The notes under the pieces are model-generated. The model worked only from the letters and a program-made list of their open reading frames with translations. It was not told the DNA's origin and did no database searches. The position numbers were made by a program, and so were the translations under genes. Positions 34,926-46,219 of a stretch of 64,000 nt of DNA are shown piece by piece. Where the stretch lies: contig MU623340.1 of NCBI GenBank assembly GCA_025201765.1, forward strand, positions 1 to 64,000, written 5' to 3'. Source of the DNA: Daldinia sp. FL1419. Lineage: Eukaryota > Ascomycota > Sordariomycetes > Xylariales > Hypoxylaceae. How positions within the stretch are numbered: the first letter of the stretch is position 1; every line of letters begins with the position of its first letter.

Positions 34926-36784
34926 TCAAGCAGGCCCTAGTAATTCGTCAGCAATTGCCCTCCCCGCTGCTCTGCCTGAGAAAATGCAGCCACCAAGGAA
35001 TGTGCCTTCAAGCGAGTTGTACCCGTGAACTCCGCCGCCGCCAAAACCAGCTGCTTCGCCCGCGGCATATAAACCAGGGAACTTCTCGCCACTTGCCTTC
35101 ATAACATTGCTCTCTAAATTCGTCTCCAGTCCGCCGAGTGTTTTGCGCGTAAGAAGGTTCATATGCACAGCAATAAGGGGCCCATGCTTCGGGTCTAAGA
35201 TCTGGTGGGGTGGCGCTACGCGTCGGGTGTCAGGCCAGAATTCGCGGCCGTTGCGGATCACCATCGCTTGAGCATCCTTGCAGTAGCTATTTACGAACTG
35301 TTCGTCGCGTGCCTCGACGACTTCTCTAATAGCCTTGGGATCGAGTAAGGGCCCATCAACGGATTTTGCTACTTCGTTCATGGCGTCAACCAGGTCTTCG
35401 AGGTTATCACGCACGATAAAGTCTTTGCCGTGTTTCACGAAGTTCTGAACGGGCACTGTGCCTTTGGAACTGAAAAGCCGGTTCTTGAGTAGTTGCCAGA
35501 TGCTCTTGCTAGTTAGATCGGGATTCTGTTCTGAACCTGATAACGCAAATTCGCGTGCGATAATAGTTTGGTCGAGGATGAACCATGTGTAATCGTAGCC
35601 AGTGCTGCATATGTACTTGAGCGTCGCCAATGTGTCACATCCGGGGTATAGGAATGGCGGGAGTCTTTTCCCAGTCGCATCTAGCCACAGCGACGACGGC
35701 GCCGGTAGGACGCGAATTCCGTGGCCCGGCCAGATCGGATCCCAGTTCTGTAGACCCTCTGTATAATGCTAGGTTCATGGGTTAGTAGGTGATCATATGA
35801 GAAAAATGGTTCATTCGGAGCACTTCCGTATCAAAAGATCCAATCAAGTTGACAAGAAGCTCCCTTATTTCGTAGTGATCAAGAACGGGGAGACGGCATC
35901 CAAATATTACTTACCCACATCCTATCCCGGTTGATGAAGTGAGCACCGGCTGACTCGGCGATTCCCACCATTCGGCCATCGACGTGTGCGGGAACACCAA
36001 TGACGAAGTTTTTCGGCACTTTTGGGCCAAGGCGATCCAGGGGCCACGCTTTCTTTACCGCTTCCACATTGCCTCCAATACCGCCGGAGGAAACGACTAT
36101 CGCCGAGCCATGAAGCTCAAAGTCGCCCACTTCTTGCCTTGTCGTTTTGACTCCACGTGGCGCCGGATCTTGTTCGAGAATACGTCCGCGAACACCGGAT
36201 GCCCTACCATTTTCGTCGACCAGTAGTTCGTCCACCCGATGCCTAAATTTAAATTCCACAAGGCCCTTTTTCGCCGCCGCTTGAACGGGCTCCGCGAACA
36301 CGCGCACCACTTCTGGACCGGCGCCCCAGGTGATGTGGAAACGCGGGACGGAATTCCCGTGGCCATCCGCCGTACCATCACCGCGCTCGGCCCAACTCAC
36401 CATAGCGAGAAAGCCAGCCCCGCGAGCCTTGAGGTACTTCTCCATCCCGTCGGTAGCAAAGTCAACAAAGGCTTCGGCCCAGCGGCGGGGCCAGATATCC
36501 TCATCCTGGAGGCGATCGAAGCGCGCAGATCCGAGCCAATCGCGCATGGCGAGCTTTCGGCTGTCTTTGATACCGAGTCGTCTTTGTTCCGTCGAGTCGA
36601 CGCAGAAGATACCGCCCAGCGACCAGAACGCTTGGCCACCTAGATTCTGCTCTCCCTCCTGGTCTACTATTATTGTTCGTACGCCGCGCTCGGATAATTC
36701 GAAAGCAGCTACCAACCCCGCCAAACCGCCGCCCACGATAATGACCGGGGCTGTTTGCTCCCCAGCGTCGTCCAAACTCGCCAT
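34926..36784 (-). CDS. FAD-dependent dehydrogenase, fumarate reductase/KstD-like flavoprotein
   Basis: Two exons, 36784-35915 and 35768-34926, separated by a 146-nt intron (GTAAGT...CCTAG) that joins NRDRMW to HYTEGLQNW, give 570 aa. The N-terminal Rossmann motif is VIIVGGGLAGLVAAFELSERG followed by an acidic ribose-binding VDQEGEQNLGGQAFWSLGG. The C-terminal FAD-contact block is KFPGLYAAGEAAGFGGGGVHGYNSLEGTFLGGCIFSGRAAG. Together these define the FAD_binding_2 family in the subgroup annotated as putative FAD-binding dehydrogenase in bacteria and fungi. The substrate (steroid-like, fumarate-like or other enoate) is unknown. I start at MASLDDAG; an in-frame ATG ten codons upstream (36814) is possible. 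No signal peptide or SKL tail. Confidence 0.88.
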
Positions 36785-38053
36785 TGTGCCTAGGTAGTTA
36801 TTGTACCTTTTCACGTCTTTTTATTATTTTCTATTATTATTATTATTTATTAAACTGAATATATCTGGATAGGTAGGTGGACGGCTACCAGTTTATATAA
36901 TAGGCGTAGTGAATGGAGCAAGTGGATGACTGTAAATATAGAATAGCTGAAATACGGGAATGAGAATAAGGGAATAGGAACCTTGTTAGTTAAAGCCGTA
37001 AATCGCACAGCGGGGTTCGTTTGCCGTTCGCTCTTGCTGTTGCTGCGGTTGCTGCGGTTGCTGCGGTAGCTACCGTGGCGTGGTCCCCTCCCACCTGCTG
37101 CCGAGGCTTCTGTTACAATCGCTTCTCCAATCGAATGATCATCGTCATTTCTTCTTGTATTCATTTTTATAACGTACAACTCACACACCCTAATCGCCTG
37201 ACTCTTGTCCTACTGGATTAGGTAAAGATTTGGGGGGACATGATGAATACCATTTGAACTTTTTAAGAATTAAAAATAGAGAAAAGGGAGAATACATTGT
37301 CCTTTATTTAACTGATTTTGGCACAGGATAGTGTATTGTGAGGGGTGCAGCTCTATAGACCCGGATATATATATATTTATATAAATTAGTATTAGAAAAT
37401 GAAAAGAGCTAAGCACGGAATTCAGATTTATAATGTATACCTAGATATCATAGTAAAGCGACGTAGCTGTGCATGAGTTGATGTGCGATATAGATATAAG
37501 CCTTAGAATGAATATCCGAAGGAAATACACTAGAGACTTATTAGAGACACGATACAAACCATCAACTGGCCTACCTAGGTACCAATACCTAACGCTTAAT
37601 ACCTAACACATGCCCGAAACGCATTTACGATCATTAAGGTCGGAGGTAAATTCCACATTTAGAATAATACTTGAGCGCGTAATAGCTCCCTAGGTAATCG
37701 TTCACAACGAAAATATACGGTTGACCATTATATTGTCTTCGGTTGGTATAGCTATGGATTATCAAAGTTGATTGCATCTAAAGTCTCCAGGCAGCGCTAT
37801 CAATTCGCAAATACATGGAAACTTAGTCAACATCAATAAGACACTTGAGAAGATTCGTGATTTGATAGAATATTTCAAATATAGATTCTTGAAGAAAACT
37901 GTGCTGCCTATATCATAATAAGCAGCTTCGTAGTCGGTCATAACTGTTATATATACATTGACGGCACAACCAAGAAGTTCGCCATAAATAGATCCGTATA
38001 GTACCCATCATAATAAATAAATATATACATTGAAGGGTTTACAAGCGTGGTAT
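36785..38053. other. Intergenic region
   Basis: Promoter of the FAD dehydrogenase on the left and 3' flank of the chitinase on the right. A GTTGCTGCG-like 9-mer is repeated about four times at 37034-37069. On the minus strand this gives an SNR repeat inside a 105-codon frame (37158-36850, from MNTRRND) of doubtful coding value. TATATA runs at about 37366-37385. No gene called. Confidence 0.5.
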
Positions 38054-39082
38054 TTAGCAAGGGGTGCCCTTTGTCAAGATGCTGTGAACCTGCTGGGCGA
38101 AATTGCAACCGTTGCTCACGTTAGAGTCTGAGAAGCCAGCGCTCCACATCATAACACCGCCGAATCGGGAGTTGCTCTTGTAGTCGCTGACGATGTCCGC
38201 GAGCTGCTCGGGAGTGGCGTAGTACGTCTCTCCGGTCGGGGCTCCGTTCGCAGCCAACGGAGCGGCCGGTACACCGATGAAGATCTTGGCGTCGGCCGAA
38301 GGGGTGTCGGCTGTCCACTCCACCCATTGGTCGTAGTTAAAGGGTGCGTTGCCGTTGATGGGAAGAGCGCAAGGGTAGGTGTAGTTGTTGTTGTTATAGA
38401 ATTGCGGCCATAGGTAGTCGAATGTGGAGTTCCCGATGATTACGCCCATGTTTGGCTCAGGGATGGGGCACTGGGGTGCACCGGTGATGTAGTATGTGTG
38501 CGAAGAGTCGGACTTGAAGTGTTCGCGAAGCTTAGCGATCATGTATTGGTAGTATTCGCTACCATTGTTGGACTCTAGATCAAAGTCAAACCCGTCAACA
38601 ACAACGTCGCCAAACGGTCGCTGTACGGTCGAGTTTCCATTCTTTCCGTAGGCCTGCCAGAGGTAATCTCCGATAGACTCCGCCTGTTCTTGTGAGGATA
38701 GAGAGTATGAGGCAGTGGCACCACCCAATGAAAGGATGACCTTGATTCCAGCTGACTGGCATGTCTTAATAGCAGCAGTCAGGTCTTCGCAGTTTTGGCC
38801 TTCTCCTGAGTTGCTGATGAAGCAAGACTGACCAACAGTGCCGGAGGGTATGTCACTCGCACTGCCCCACTGGTATAAGAAAGCCAAGACGATTATGTCG
38901 ATGCCGGCGTCGGAGGTACAGTATGCTGAGAGATCATTGTTCTCGATAGTACCACCTCCATTCTGACCCCAGTAGACGACGCTCTGAGAACCCGAGTCCT
39001 GACGGGGTATAAGAGCATGAGGAAGAGCCGTTGCTGCGCCTAGCATAAGGCTAAGGGCGTTATATACAGTACAGGAACGCAT
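38054..39082 (-). CDS. Secreted class III chitinase, GH18
   Basis: Endo-chitinase, intronless, 342 aa. The signal peptide (about 1-19, LSLMLGAATALP) is followed by a possible dibasic-type processing site (HALIPRQ). The TIM-barrel starts SVVYWGQNGGG, the class III signature, with IKVILSLGGATASYSL as the second conserved strand. The catalytic motif DGFDFDLE (DxxDxDxE) is intact. Asn-rich surface loops (NNNNYTYP) and several N-glycosylation sequons are present. There is no chitin-binding module and no GPI signal, so a soluble secreted enzyme for chitin turnover or scavenging is likely. It shares a chitin theme with the AA11 enzyme at 55249 but is not adjacent to it. Confidence 0.93.
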   Translation of the reverse strand: MRSCTVYNALSLMLGAATALPHALIPRQDSGSQSVVYWGQNGGGTIENNDLSAYCTSDAGIDIIVLAFLYQWGSASDIPSGTVGQSCFISNSGEGQNCEDLTAAIKTCQSAGIKVILSLGGATASYSLSSQEQAESIGDYLWQAYGKNGNSTVQRPFGDVVVDGFDFDLESNNGSEYYQYMIAKLREHFKSDSSHTYYITGAPQCPIPEPNMGVIIGNSTFDYLWPQFYNNNNYTYPCALPINGNAPFNYDQWVEWTADTPSADAKIFIGVPAAPLAANGAPTGETYYATPEQLADIVSDYKSNSRFGGVMMWSAGFSDSNVSNGCNFAQQVHSILTKGTPC

Positions 39083-40943
39083 ATTGATAAGTAAAAGATA
39101 AAAGGGTATTTACAAAAAATGACTATTTACAAGAAGCGGATTGCCTGTTCAAGGCTGTGGATAGTGTGTTCCAAAGGAGTGATTGGGATGAAGTGTGAAG
39201 GAGAGACTTGATGGTATCATCATGCTATACTGAAGAACCCCCGAGAGACGAACAGATATATATGCCATCATTTCGGCGGGTTGATACTATATCAGACTTC
39301 TATCTATCTATGTCAGGAGACGTTACATGTATCACGCAGAATAACAGTCACAATACCTATTGATTCGGATGACAGTAGACCAAAATCCCTTGCAGTCTAC
39401 TAGCAATATGCAACTCCCAACGCCGCTCATTAACATAGTTGGAAAGTGCTCGGGAATAACGATCTTATAATAACAATTTAGAAATAAGATAATTGGCCAA
39501 CAGGAAACTCCCAGGGGGGGGTTCGGTAAGTGTCACGTACTAGAGAAGATTGCAAGGGGTAGTAATCTCCTGGTAGCAATGTGAATAAGAGATACGTTAA
39601 GGAAGCCTGTGATCATTTTCATAGATAAGGTATAAGATACAGTAGCAGTCAAATCCAGCCTTAGAAATAAGCCCCGTAAGGCATAGCGCACATGTAAAAA
39701 GAGCAAGTCGGCGTGATAACGGGCAAGGAGCCTTGCCTCTACTACATCTGACCTCAGGGGTCCGGAGGTGTGGAGTGGCGCATCGGCCGATGACCCGGTC
39801 TTGGCGGGTTTGCCCGATCGAGGAGGACGTAGTCCGACGGCGTCTCATATTCTCCATCACTACGTTACAGCAAAACAACTTAAGGCAGCAAAAGTTGGTG
39901 TTGGAATAGTTAAGCGAGAAGAAGATGAATGATTTTGTATAAGGGGGGAGATTAGAATTTAGCATATTAAATCAAGCTCACGACGAATGACTTGCAACGT
40001 TAACAGTTGGCCCGCTTTATCAGGAACACTAGGGTAGTAATAGGTATAGAAGTAGATATATCTATGTTGATCATACACTGAGCTACCTTTTTGGGTAATA
40101 CACGGTAGCGTGATAACAGAGAGGCATGATTGACCGAGCTCTACCGACGGCTATTCTCATTATTCTCATTCGTAGGCATCTCATCACCAATCAGGAAGGC
40201 TCTAAACTTATTTCCTTCGTTGACGTACAGTTTCAATGCAGGTACTGCAAGGCACGTGGGGGAACGCTATTGAGGTCGCATCCAGCATATTACAGGGCGA
40301 CGCCTTCGACCTCTAGGATAGCCTGCCTTAGTGCTTCTTTACTACGTAGGTATCATTGGTATGCAGATTCATTATAACTCAAAAAGCTACGTGATATAGA
40401 ACTAATAACCCCTGAATAGTAAGAGCTACCATACCTCTCATCTCCCGTGGGTATTTCTGTGGACCGTCGTCGGGAGGGAACTTTTAGGATATTCTAGAAA
40501 TATTTTAAGACAACCCATAAACATCTAGACATGGATCTGGGATAGACTCAAAGGCCTAGTAGAAGCTAGCCCTTGATTAAACAGGCTGAATGAGTACCTA
40601 TTAATGGGGTATTTCGATACATCAGAAAAGGAAGTATATTACCTATATTATACGTACAGGGTTTACAAGCTGGTTTGCACGAATAGAAATCGAAGCCAAA
40701 TGTAACGGAAACACTCGTAGGTGGTGAATCTTCGTAGGCGTATAAGTAAATTCTTAATTAAAGGGGCCAACCCTGAGCTGCTTATGTAGACCTCCTGGGT
40801 AATTGCGACACCAACGGGTTTCGACGACTGTTCGCCTTAACGAAACAACCGAAATGGATAATATGTGCTTATAAGTTCATACATAAAACTCCCTAGAAGA
40901 GAGCTACACCTGGACAAACCATGACCCCTTTTCGTAAAAAATA
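39083..40943. other. Intergenic region
   Basis: Chitinase promoter on the left (TATATA on the minus strand near 39257, about 180 bp upstream of the start) and the TYR1 3' flank on the right. Short open frames at 39597-39965 and 40126-40377 lack family features. Nothing else recognised. Confidence 0.5.
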
Positions 40944-42800
40944 CTAATCCTTAGTACTCTCCAGCACCGCTTTCACCATCGCATTGCCAACCTCGATAGC
41001 GCCAGGGAATCGGGGCTCGAAGAACTTCTGCGTGACGATGAACCGCTCCTTCCACGTCTCGAAGTGACCCAAGCTGACGCACTCAGCCCAGCCGCGCGCC
41101 GCGAACGTGAACTCGAGGTCGTCGCTGCGGAATGTGTTGTCCTCGACTGCGATCCGTAGCGCCGCGTCCAGTCGTTCTGCATCCCGGAACAAGTGCTCTG
41201 TAACACCTAGCCAGAGACGGAATAGCGGAGTGCTGCAGATCATATGGTCGTAGGGCACGATCCCCAGCGCGCTCCAGCAGTCTACCATTGCCAAAAGACT
41301 AAGGTGATTATTGGGCAGAGGTTGCTGGCGTTCCGCTCGGGCGCCTCCTAGGATGAATTGATCTAGCACCTCGTCCTTTAGAAGCGGTTTATCAGCCCAC
41401 TTTGGCTGGTGCTCCTCGCCGAATACTTTCTCTTTAGCCGCTAACACTCGCTTCCTCAATAGGTCGAGGTGTCCGCCCAGCATGAGCTTATACAGCTCCG
41501 TCACGCTCTTCGCGTACTGATCGATTTGCTTACGGGCCTCCGGATTGAGAATCGCGAGACCCGCGTATACGTGCCACTTCTGGCTGTAGATGCGCAAGGT
41601 TAAGTTGATCTTGACGTTCTCGATACCACCGACGTAGCGCGCGCCCTCCCATGGGAATTGACGCATGGAATGCCACGCCTTACCCATGCTTAAGAACGCA
41701 GCATGCGTTACGGCTTGCGTGTCCGCTGTGATACGGTCGTGCTCGTGTGCTGTTAGGTAAACGTGCGTCGAATGTAAGCATCCGAGGACGGTCTGAACCT
41801 TTTTGAAGGACTCATCGGAAGCGCGGTGTCTGATGATAACCTGCTTTACCGTAAGTAATGCTGGTGAGGCAAGTATAGAAGGGATACTACCAATGGCTGG
41901 CCTGTTGTATCAACCCTCGGGCCGTGGAGAGAATGGCAGGAAACTATGTCTACATCCCCTGGAAGATGGTCTTCAAATGCCTTAATCTCGGGGTCTTTAC
42001 ATGATGTTTGCCCACCAACGATGGCACCAAGTTTCGTGGCTGCATATGCTTAGCAAGTCTGTACCCGAGGAGTCTAAATGCATCGAGACGTCATACAAGG
42101 GCCGTATTCAGCGACGACACGGTCAATCGCCGCAGCCTCTACGCTGTAGATGATATAGTCACTCGCACGAGATACAAGATGGCCATTTCGGAGAATTTGT
42201 ATATTGGTCTGGAAACCTCTCAGCATGGATTCCTTCCGAGAATGGATAACTATATAAATGTACCCGACTTGCAAACTCTTCACGTAGACTCTCATATTGA
42301 TCCTCCTTGTCGCAAGCCATTACTCTACAGACATCGATAGGTTAGTACCATTGAGATTACATTTCGGGCTGGTACTTGGAAGGGCCTATATGTCGCATGT
42401 TAGTTGATGACATGACATATTGAATCGAATAAAATGCGATCTTGTGGAAGCGCTTCAGACAAAAATTGAAAAGGTAGCTGAGAATTTACATCATGGAAAG
42501 CCAACAGCCGCCAGGGATCAGAATGACCGTCTGGAAGCCGAGGGCAATGCTCGAGCCAAATGCACTCAAGTCATCATATGCGAGAGAACCGATAGTGAGA
42601 TATTGAAAATGACTTACCAAAATAGATTCACGGAGGCTTAAGCGCGACAGCGAATTTGCAGTCGTACTAGCCATTTCTTACCTCCAGCCAGCATCGCTAA
42701 GCCTCCGCGCATACATCTTCCCCATATCGCCCATACCAATGATACCGACGATGAACTTGTCCATGTCGAGTGACACGTCAGAGTCGTTGTCAGTCGCCAT
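40944..42800 (-). CDS. TYR1: Prephenate dehydrogenase (NADP+), tyrosine biosynthesis
   Basis: Oxidative decarboxylation of prephenate to 4-hydroxyphenylpyruvate. Five exons: 42800-42682, 42324-42264, 42208-42097, 42039-41891 and 41840-40944, giving 445 aa (yeast Tyr1 is about 450). The Rossmann motif is VGIIGMGDMGKMYARRLSDAGW. The joined exons give VMACDKEDQYESLREEFASR, NIQILRNGHLVSRASDYIIYSVEAA and KLGAIVGGQTSCKDPEIKAFE. The catalytic region HSLHGPRVD has the conserved His. The long C-terminal exon carries the helical domain (GGIENVKINLTLRIYSQKWHVYAGLAI; PYDHMICSTPLFRLWLGV). Intron 1 is long (357 nt) for this genome and contains an internal GTAAGT and an antisense open frame. Donor of intron 4 is a weak GTAGTA but keeps the family sequence. 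Confidence 0.93.
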
Positions 42801-43385
42801 GACGAAATCCCGACAACTCCTACCAGAATAGATAACCTATATAAAGGATTCCTGAGTAGATTGATCACATGCTGGGAAATTAGTAGAAGCAGCTCAAACT
42901 CTCGCTCTAGTAGACGGAGTAGGCAATGAGGTTTTGGGATTTAAAATCTTGCGATGGGAAACATGAAGAAGTAGAAGAAAAATAAAATTTTTGTGACACT
43001 TTAATAGATGCGAAAAAAAAAAACCTATTGGGTGGGGCTTAATCTTAGGTCCGTGCAACCAATAGGTACATACCTATGTGTGTGTCAGGTGGGGACAGCT
43101 ATTTTCGGAACCAAATACGGTCCGAGGCAGGTCTAGCCTGCAGAGAGATATGTACATTTTAGGTACCTAAGAATTACCTACCAGCCTAGGAAGTAGGTAC
43201 CTAACCTAGGTCCTGTTGCATGAAAATCTGTTAGAACAATTCTGCTTATAACGCAATCACCTATTAACTACTAACCAAAAATATGTAAAGTTAGAAGGGT
43301 CAGATCTACTTCAAACTACGTAGAGTAGACTTACATTTTAAGAAGTGCATACGTTGAAGAGCATATTCTCTTTGTACGACATACT
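42801..43385. promoter_or_regulatory. Divergent promoter, TYR1 and RCC1-like gene
   Basis: 585 bp between divergent starts. It contains TAGG/CCTA motifs at 43159-43210 and a poly-A stretch at 43012-43023. No specific regulator site identified. Confidence 0.45.
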
Positions 43386-44504
43386 ATGGAAGGTCTATTC
43401 GCACTCGGTTCCAACGGATCTGGTCAGCTCGGCATAGGCCACCAAGAGGATGTATCAGTCCCAAAGCAAGTCGAGTTCGCAGGCGAAACTCCTCAGGATC
43501 CCATTGTAACAATCGCAGCAGGCGGAAACCACACGATTATTGTTACGGAATTAGGCAAGGCTCTCTGGGCTGGTGACCCTTCAAGTGGCGCTTGCGGGAT
43601 TGTGCAAAGCGTCGATAACGTTAATACGTCTAAATTTCAAGAATTAATCCTCTCGTCTTCTGAAAGCCTCGGTCCCATCGTCCATGCTGCTTGCACATGG
43701 GACTCGTCTGTATTCGTGCTTAGAGGGGATGGTGGAAAGGCTACGTGCGTGTACGTATGCGGGGTCCCTGATAGAGGAGCCGCTTGCACAAGCCCAGAGT
43801 CTGGTTTAAGTCCACTTCTGCTTAATGACTTCCCTCCACCAGGTACGGCGATTTCAAGCCTGGCTGCTGGTTTTAGACATGTCGTTGCTGTATTGGATAA
43901 TGGAGATATCTACGGCTGGGGTAACGGACGTAAAGGTCAACTGGGGGAATTGGGCGACAAAGCCGATTCAAAAGGTGTACTACATCATCCACAAAAGCTT
44001 TGTGACATTCCTTTCAAGGTAGCTAAGGCTGTGTGTTGCCAGTATACAACTTGTCTTATCAGCGAACCTGGTGATGGTCGAATACTCGTTTTAGGAGCAG
44101 ATAAATGGGGGTTAAAAAGTACTGCCCCGGTCGAGATACCTAATTGGAATATCATTACTGCGAGTTGGGGAGGAATTTACGTTTTACAACGAGATGGCAC
44201 TATAGCCGCATGGGGTCGGAACGATCACGGACAACTGCCGCCTCTGGGTCTCCCACATTTAGAGCGCATTGTTGCCGGTAGCGAGCACGTTCTGGCTGTG
44301 ACCGAGGACGGCGATGTATTATCATGGGGCTGGGGTGAACATGGAAATTGTGGACCGCAGACCGAGAAATTCGGAGATGTTAAGGGGCGATGGAATGTGC
44401 TTGCATCATTGAAGCATTTACCGGAAGGCTCTCAAATTACAACCGTAGGAGCTGGATGTGCTACAAGCTGGATTAATATTATAGCAGATGGGATGTTTCT
44501 CTAG
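43386..44504 (+). CDS. ATS1: RCC1-repeat protein, ATS1/KTI13-like
   Basis: Intronless, 372 aa. It consists of a seven-bladed-type propeller of RCC1 repeats: LFALGSNGSGQLGIGHQEDV at the N-terminus, IYGWGNGRKGQLGELGDKA, IAAWGRNDHGQLPPLGLPH and VLSWGWGEHGNCGPQTEKFG, with intervening AAGGNHTIIVTELG and VAGSEHVLAVTEDG strands. The small size and repeat spacing resemble yeast Ats1/Kti13, which partners Kti11/Dph3 in diphthamide synthesis and Elongator-dependent tRNA wobble modification. RCC1 itself (Ran GEF) is longer with a basic nuclear tail, absent here. The symbol is tentative. It is convergent with RAD9; coding ends are 123 bp apart. Confidence 0.72.
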   Translation: MEGLFALGSNGSGQLGIGHQEDVSVPKQVEFAGETPQDPIVTIAAGGNHTIIVTELGKALWAGDPSSGACGIVQSVDNVNTSKFQELILSSSESLGPIVHAACTWDSSVFVLRGDGGKATCVYVCGVPDRGAACTSPESGLSPLLLNDFPPPGTAISSLAAGFRHVVAVLDNGDIYGWGNGRKGQLGELGDKADSKGVLHHPQKLCDIPFKVAKAVCCQYTTCLISEPGDGRILVLGADKWGLKSTAPVEIPNWNIITASWGGIYVLQRDGTIAAWGRNDHGQLPPLGLPHLERIVAGSEHVLAVTEDGDVLSWGWGEHGNCGPQTEKFGDVKGRWNVLASLKHLPEGSQITTVGAGCATSWINIIADGMFL

Positions 44505-44627
44505 GCTACTAACTTCCATGTGCAGATTTCTAATGCAATCCCATACCCATATAGCTAGAGCTCAACCATTATATTTTGCTTGTGAAGAACACAACAAATA
44601 TGAATCGGGGTGCCGTCGTAGGGCTCT

Positions 44628-46219
44628 TTAATCATCAAAGAGGCCAAACCTACGAACTTGCGAAAGCCGTTGAGTTGGTTCAAAATTTGAAGGGGCTTCT
44701 TCGGCGACATCGTTGGACCTCGGTTCTTGGGTGTTTTGGTTTGTCATCATGGATCTTGAATGCGTTGCCGGCGCATGCTGCAGTCATATTAATCATACCA
44801 ACACGGACATCCTGAATAAGGGGAAATGCTTACGAAGTCACCTCTAGTATCCCATGCTAAACGGGCATTCTCCTCCTCCTCCTCGTCTTCGCCAACATTC
44901 ACAGGATCCCATTGATGCTCGTCATCTTGAGGGACGAAGAGTGACTCAGATTCGAATGTGGCCGGAGGTGGTCGCTGGGATGGTCGGACGATGGATGGTC
45001 TGAGAGAAGGTACGGGTTCAGGCCGAGGTGCTTGTGGCTGAGGAGGCATTCGCGGAACTGGCGTCGGCGCGTGCGATGCGGCCCTACTAGCAGTAGCTTC
45101 GAGCTGTGGAGGTTTTGGTCCTTTGGTACCACCGCGAGCTTTCTTAGCTTTCTGGCCTGGTGCTCCCCTCTCGCCAACCGTCATTAGAAGGAATTCGCAT
45201 TTGATTCCATCGCCCTCATATTTGAGCTGTAGTGGCTTCGTAGGGACCGAATAATAAGCTGAAATCTGACTGCCTAGAAAATTTGCGTGCTGGATAATTG
45301 CTCTGAAGTCTTTAACGCTAATGACAATGTGTAACTTATCCTCTTGAACATCAAAGTCCTCGAATTCGTCTCGTTCAACGGCAATGGATGTATGAAGAGG
45401 TTTTTTTAAGACCTCTTCCCCGTTCTTTACCTTTTCGGTGAAACAAGTAAAGTTTACAGTCTCGTCGTCCTCCGAATGGAAATCGAGGTATTCTATGCCA
45501 GGGCCAAAATAGTCCATGATATGACGAAGGCTCCGAGATGGAATGGACCAACGGTTTGTCATTTCGTTTCTGTCGAATTTTGCGTGTACCGGAGGGGTAA
45601 CCTCAAAAGGTAATTTATATTTTGTACTTATACCTGATCTCTTGTTAGCTAGTCGCTCAGATCTGAATACAGGTAGCTGTCGAATAGAGATTGCTAACCA
45701 TTGCGAAACACAATCTTAGCGATGAACCGGCTTTTTTGGCCCGGTTCGTCTACTATCGCTACATCACAATGTGCAACAGTGGTATCCTTTTCCCTATCAT
45801 GCAAAGGGTCGCCACTTCGAGCTCTAAAAATAGATAGGAGGGCCTAGGAAGAAGTGTTAGGGAATAATTCCAACAGCCTTTGAGAGCTTCGGGAAATTAC
45901 GTACCCGATTATATAGCTTACAGAAGAACTTCTCTCGGTTCTGAGGTACACCTTCAAAATTGTATTTCGAGAAGAAGCGATTGGCCGCAAAGGAGAAAGA
46001 CAAATACGCCGTCCTTGAAGGATTTATAGTAGTAAAGACTAGCTATACGGCGAGATTTTAGCAGAGCGTCAGCTAAATCAAAGTAAGAAACCAAGTTTTA
46101 TTTACTTTATCTCTTTTTGCTTCGAGCGAAACTTCGTCGCTGAATTTGCCAAGGCATGTCAGTGCATCTCTTAAACTGCTGACCCCTTCTTCGCTTAAGG
46201 TGAAATTTAATACGGCCAT
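44628..46219 (-). CDS. rad9: DNA damage checkpoint clamp subunit Rad9 (9-1-1 complex)
   Basis: PCNA-like subunit that, with Rad1 and Hus1, is loaded at damaged DNA and activates ATR signalling. Five exons: 46219-46106, 46042-45905, 45843-45699, 45633-44834 and 44777-44628, total 448 aa. The N-terminus MAVLNFTLSEEGVSSLRDALTCLGKFSDEVSLEA and the next exons (INPSRTAYLSFSFAANRFFSKYNF; FRNGISTKYKLPFEVTPPVHAKFDR) match the family. The two PCNA-like lobes end near LLMTVGERG (about residue 250). A Pro/Ser-rich, acidic tail follows (FVPQDDEHQWDPVN). A last exon found by splicing (56-nt intron, GTAAGC...GCAG) ends EPTQRLSQVRRFGLFDD, the conserved Rad9 terminus, which supports that join. Without this splice the frame would end early at WYD. 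Confidence 0.9.
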
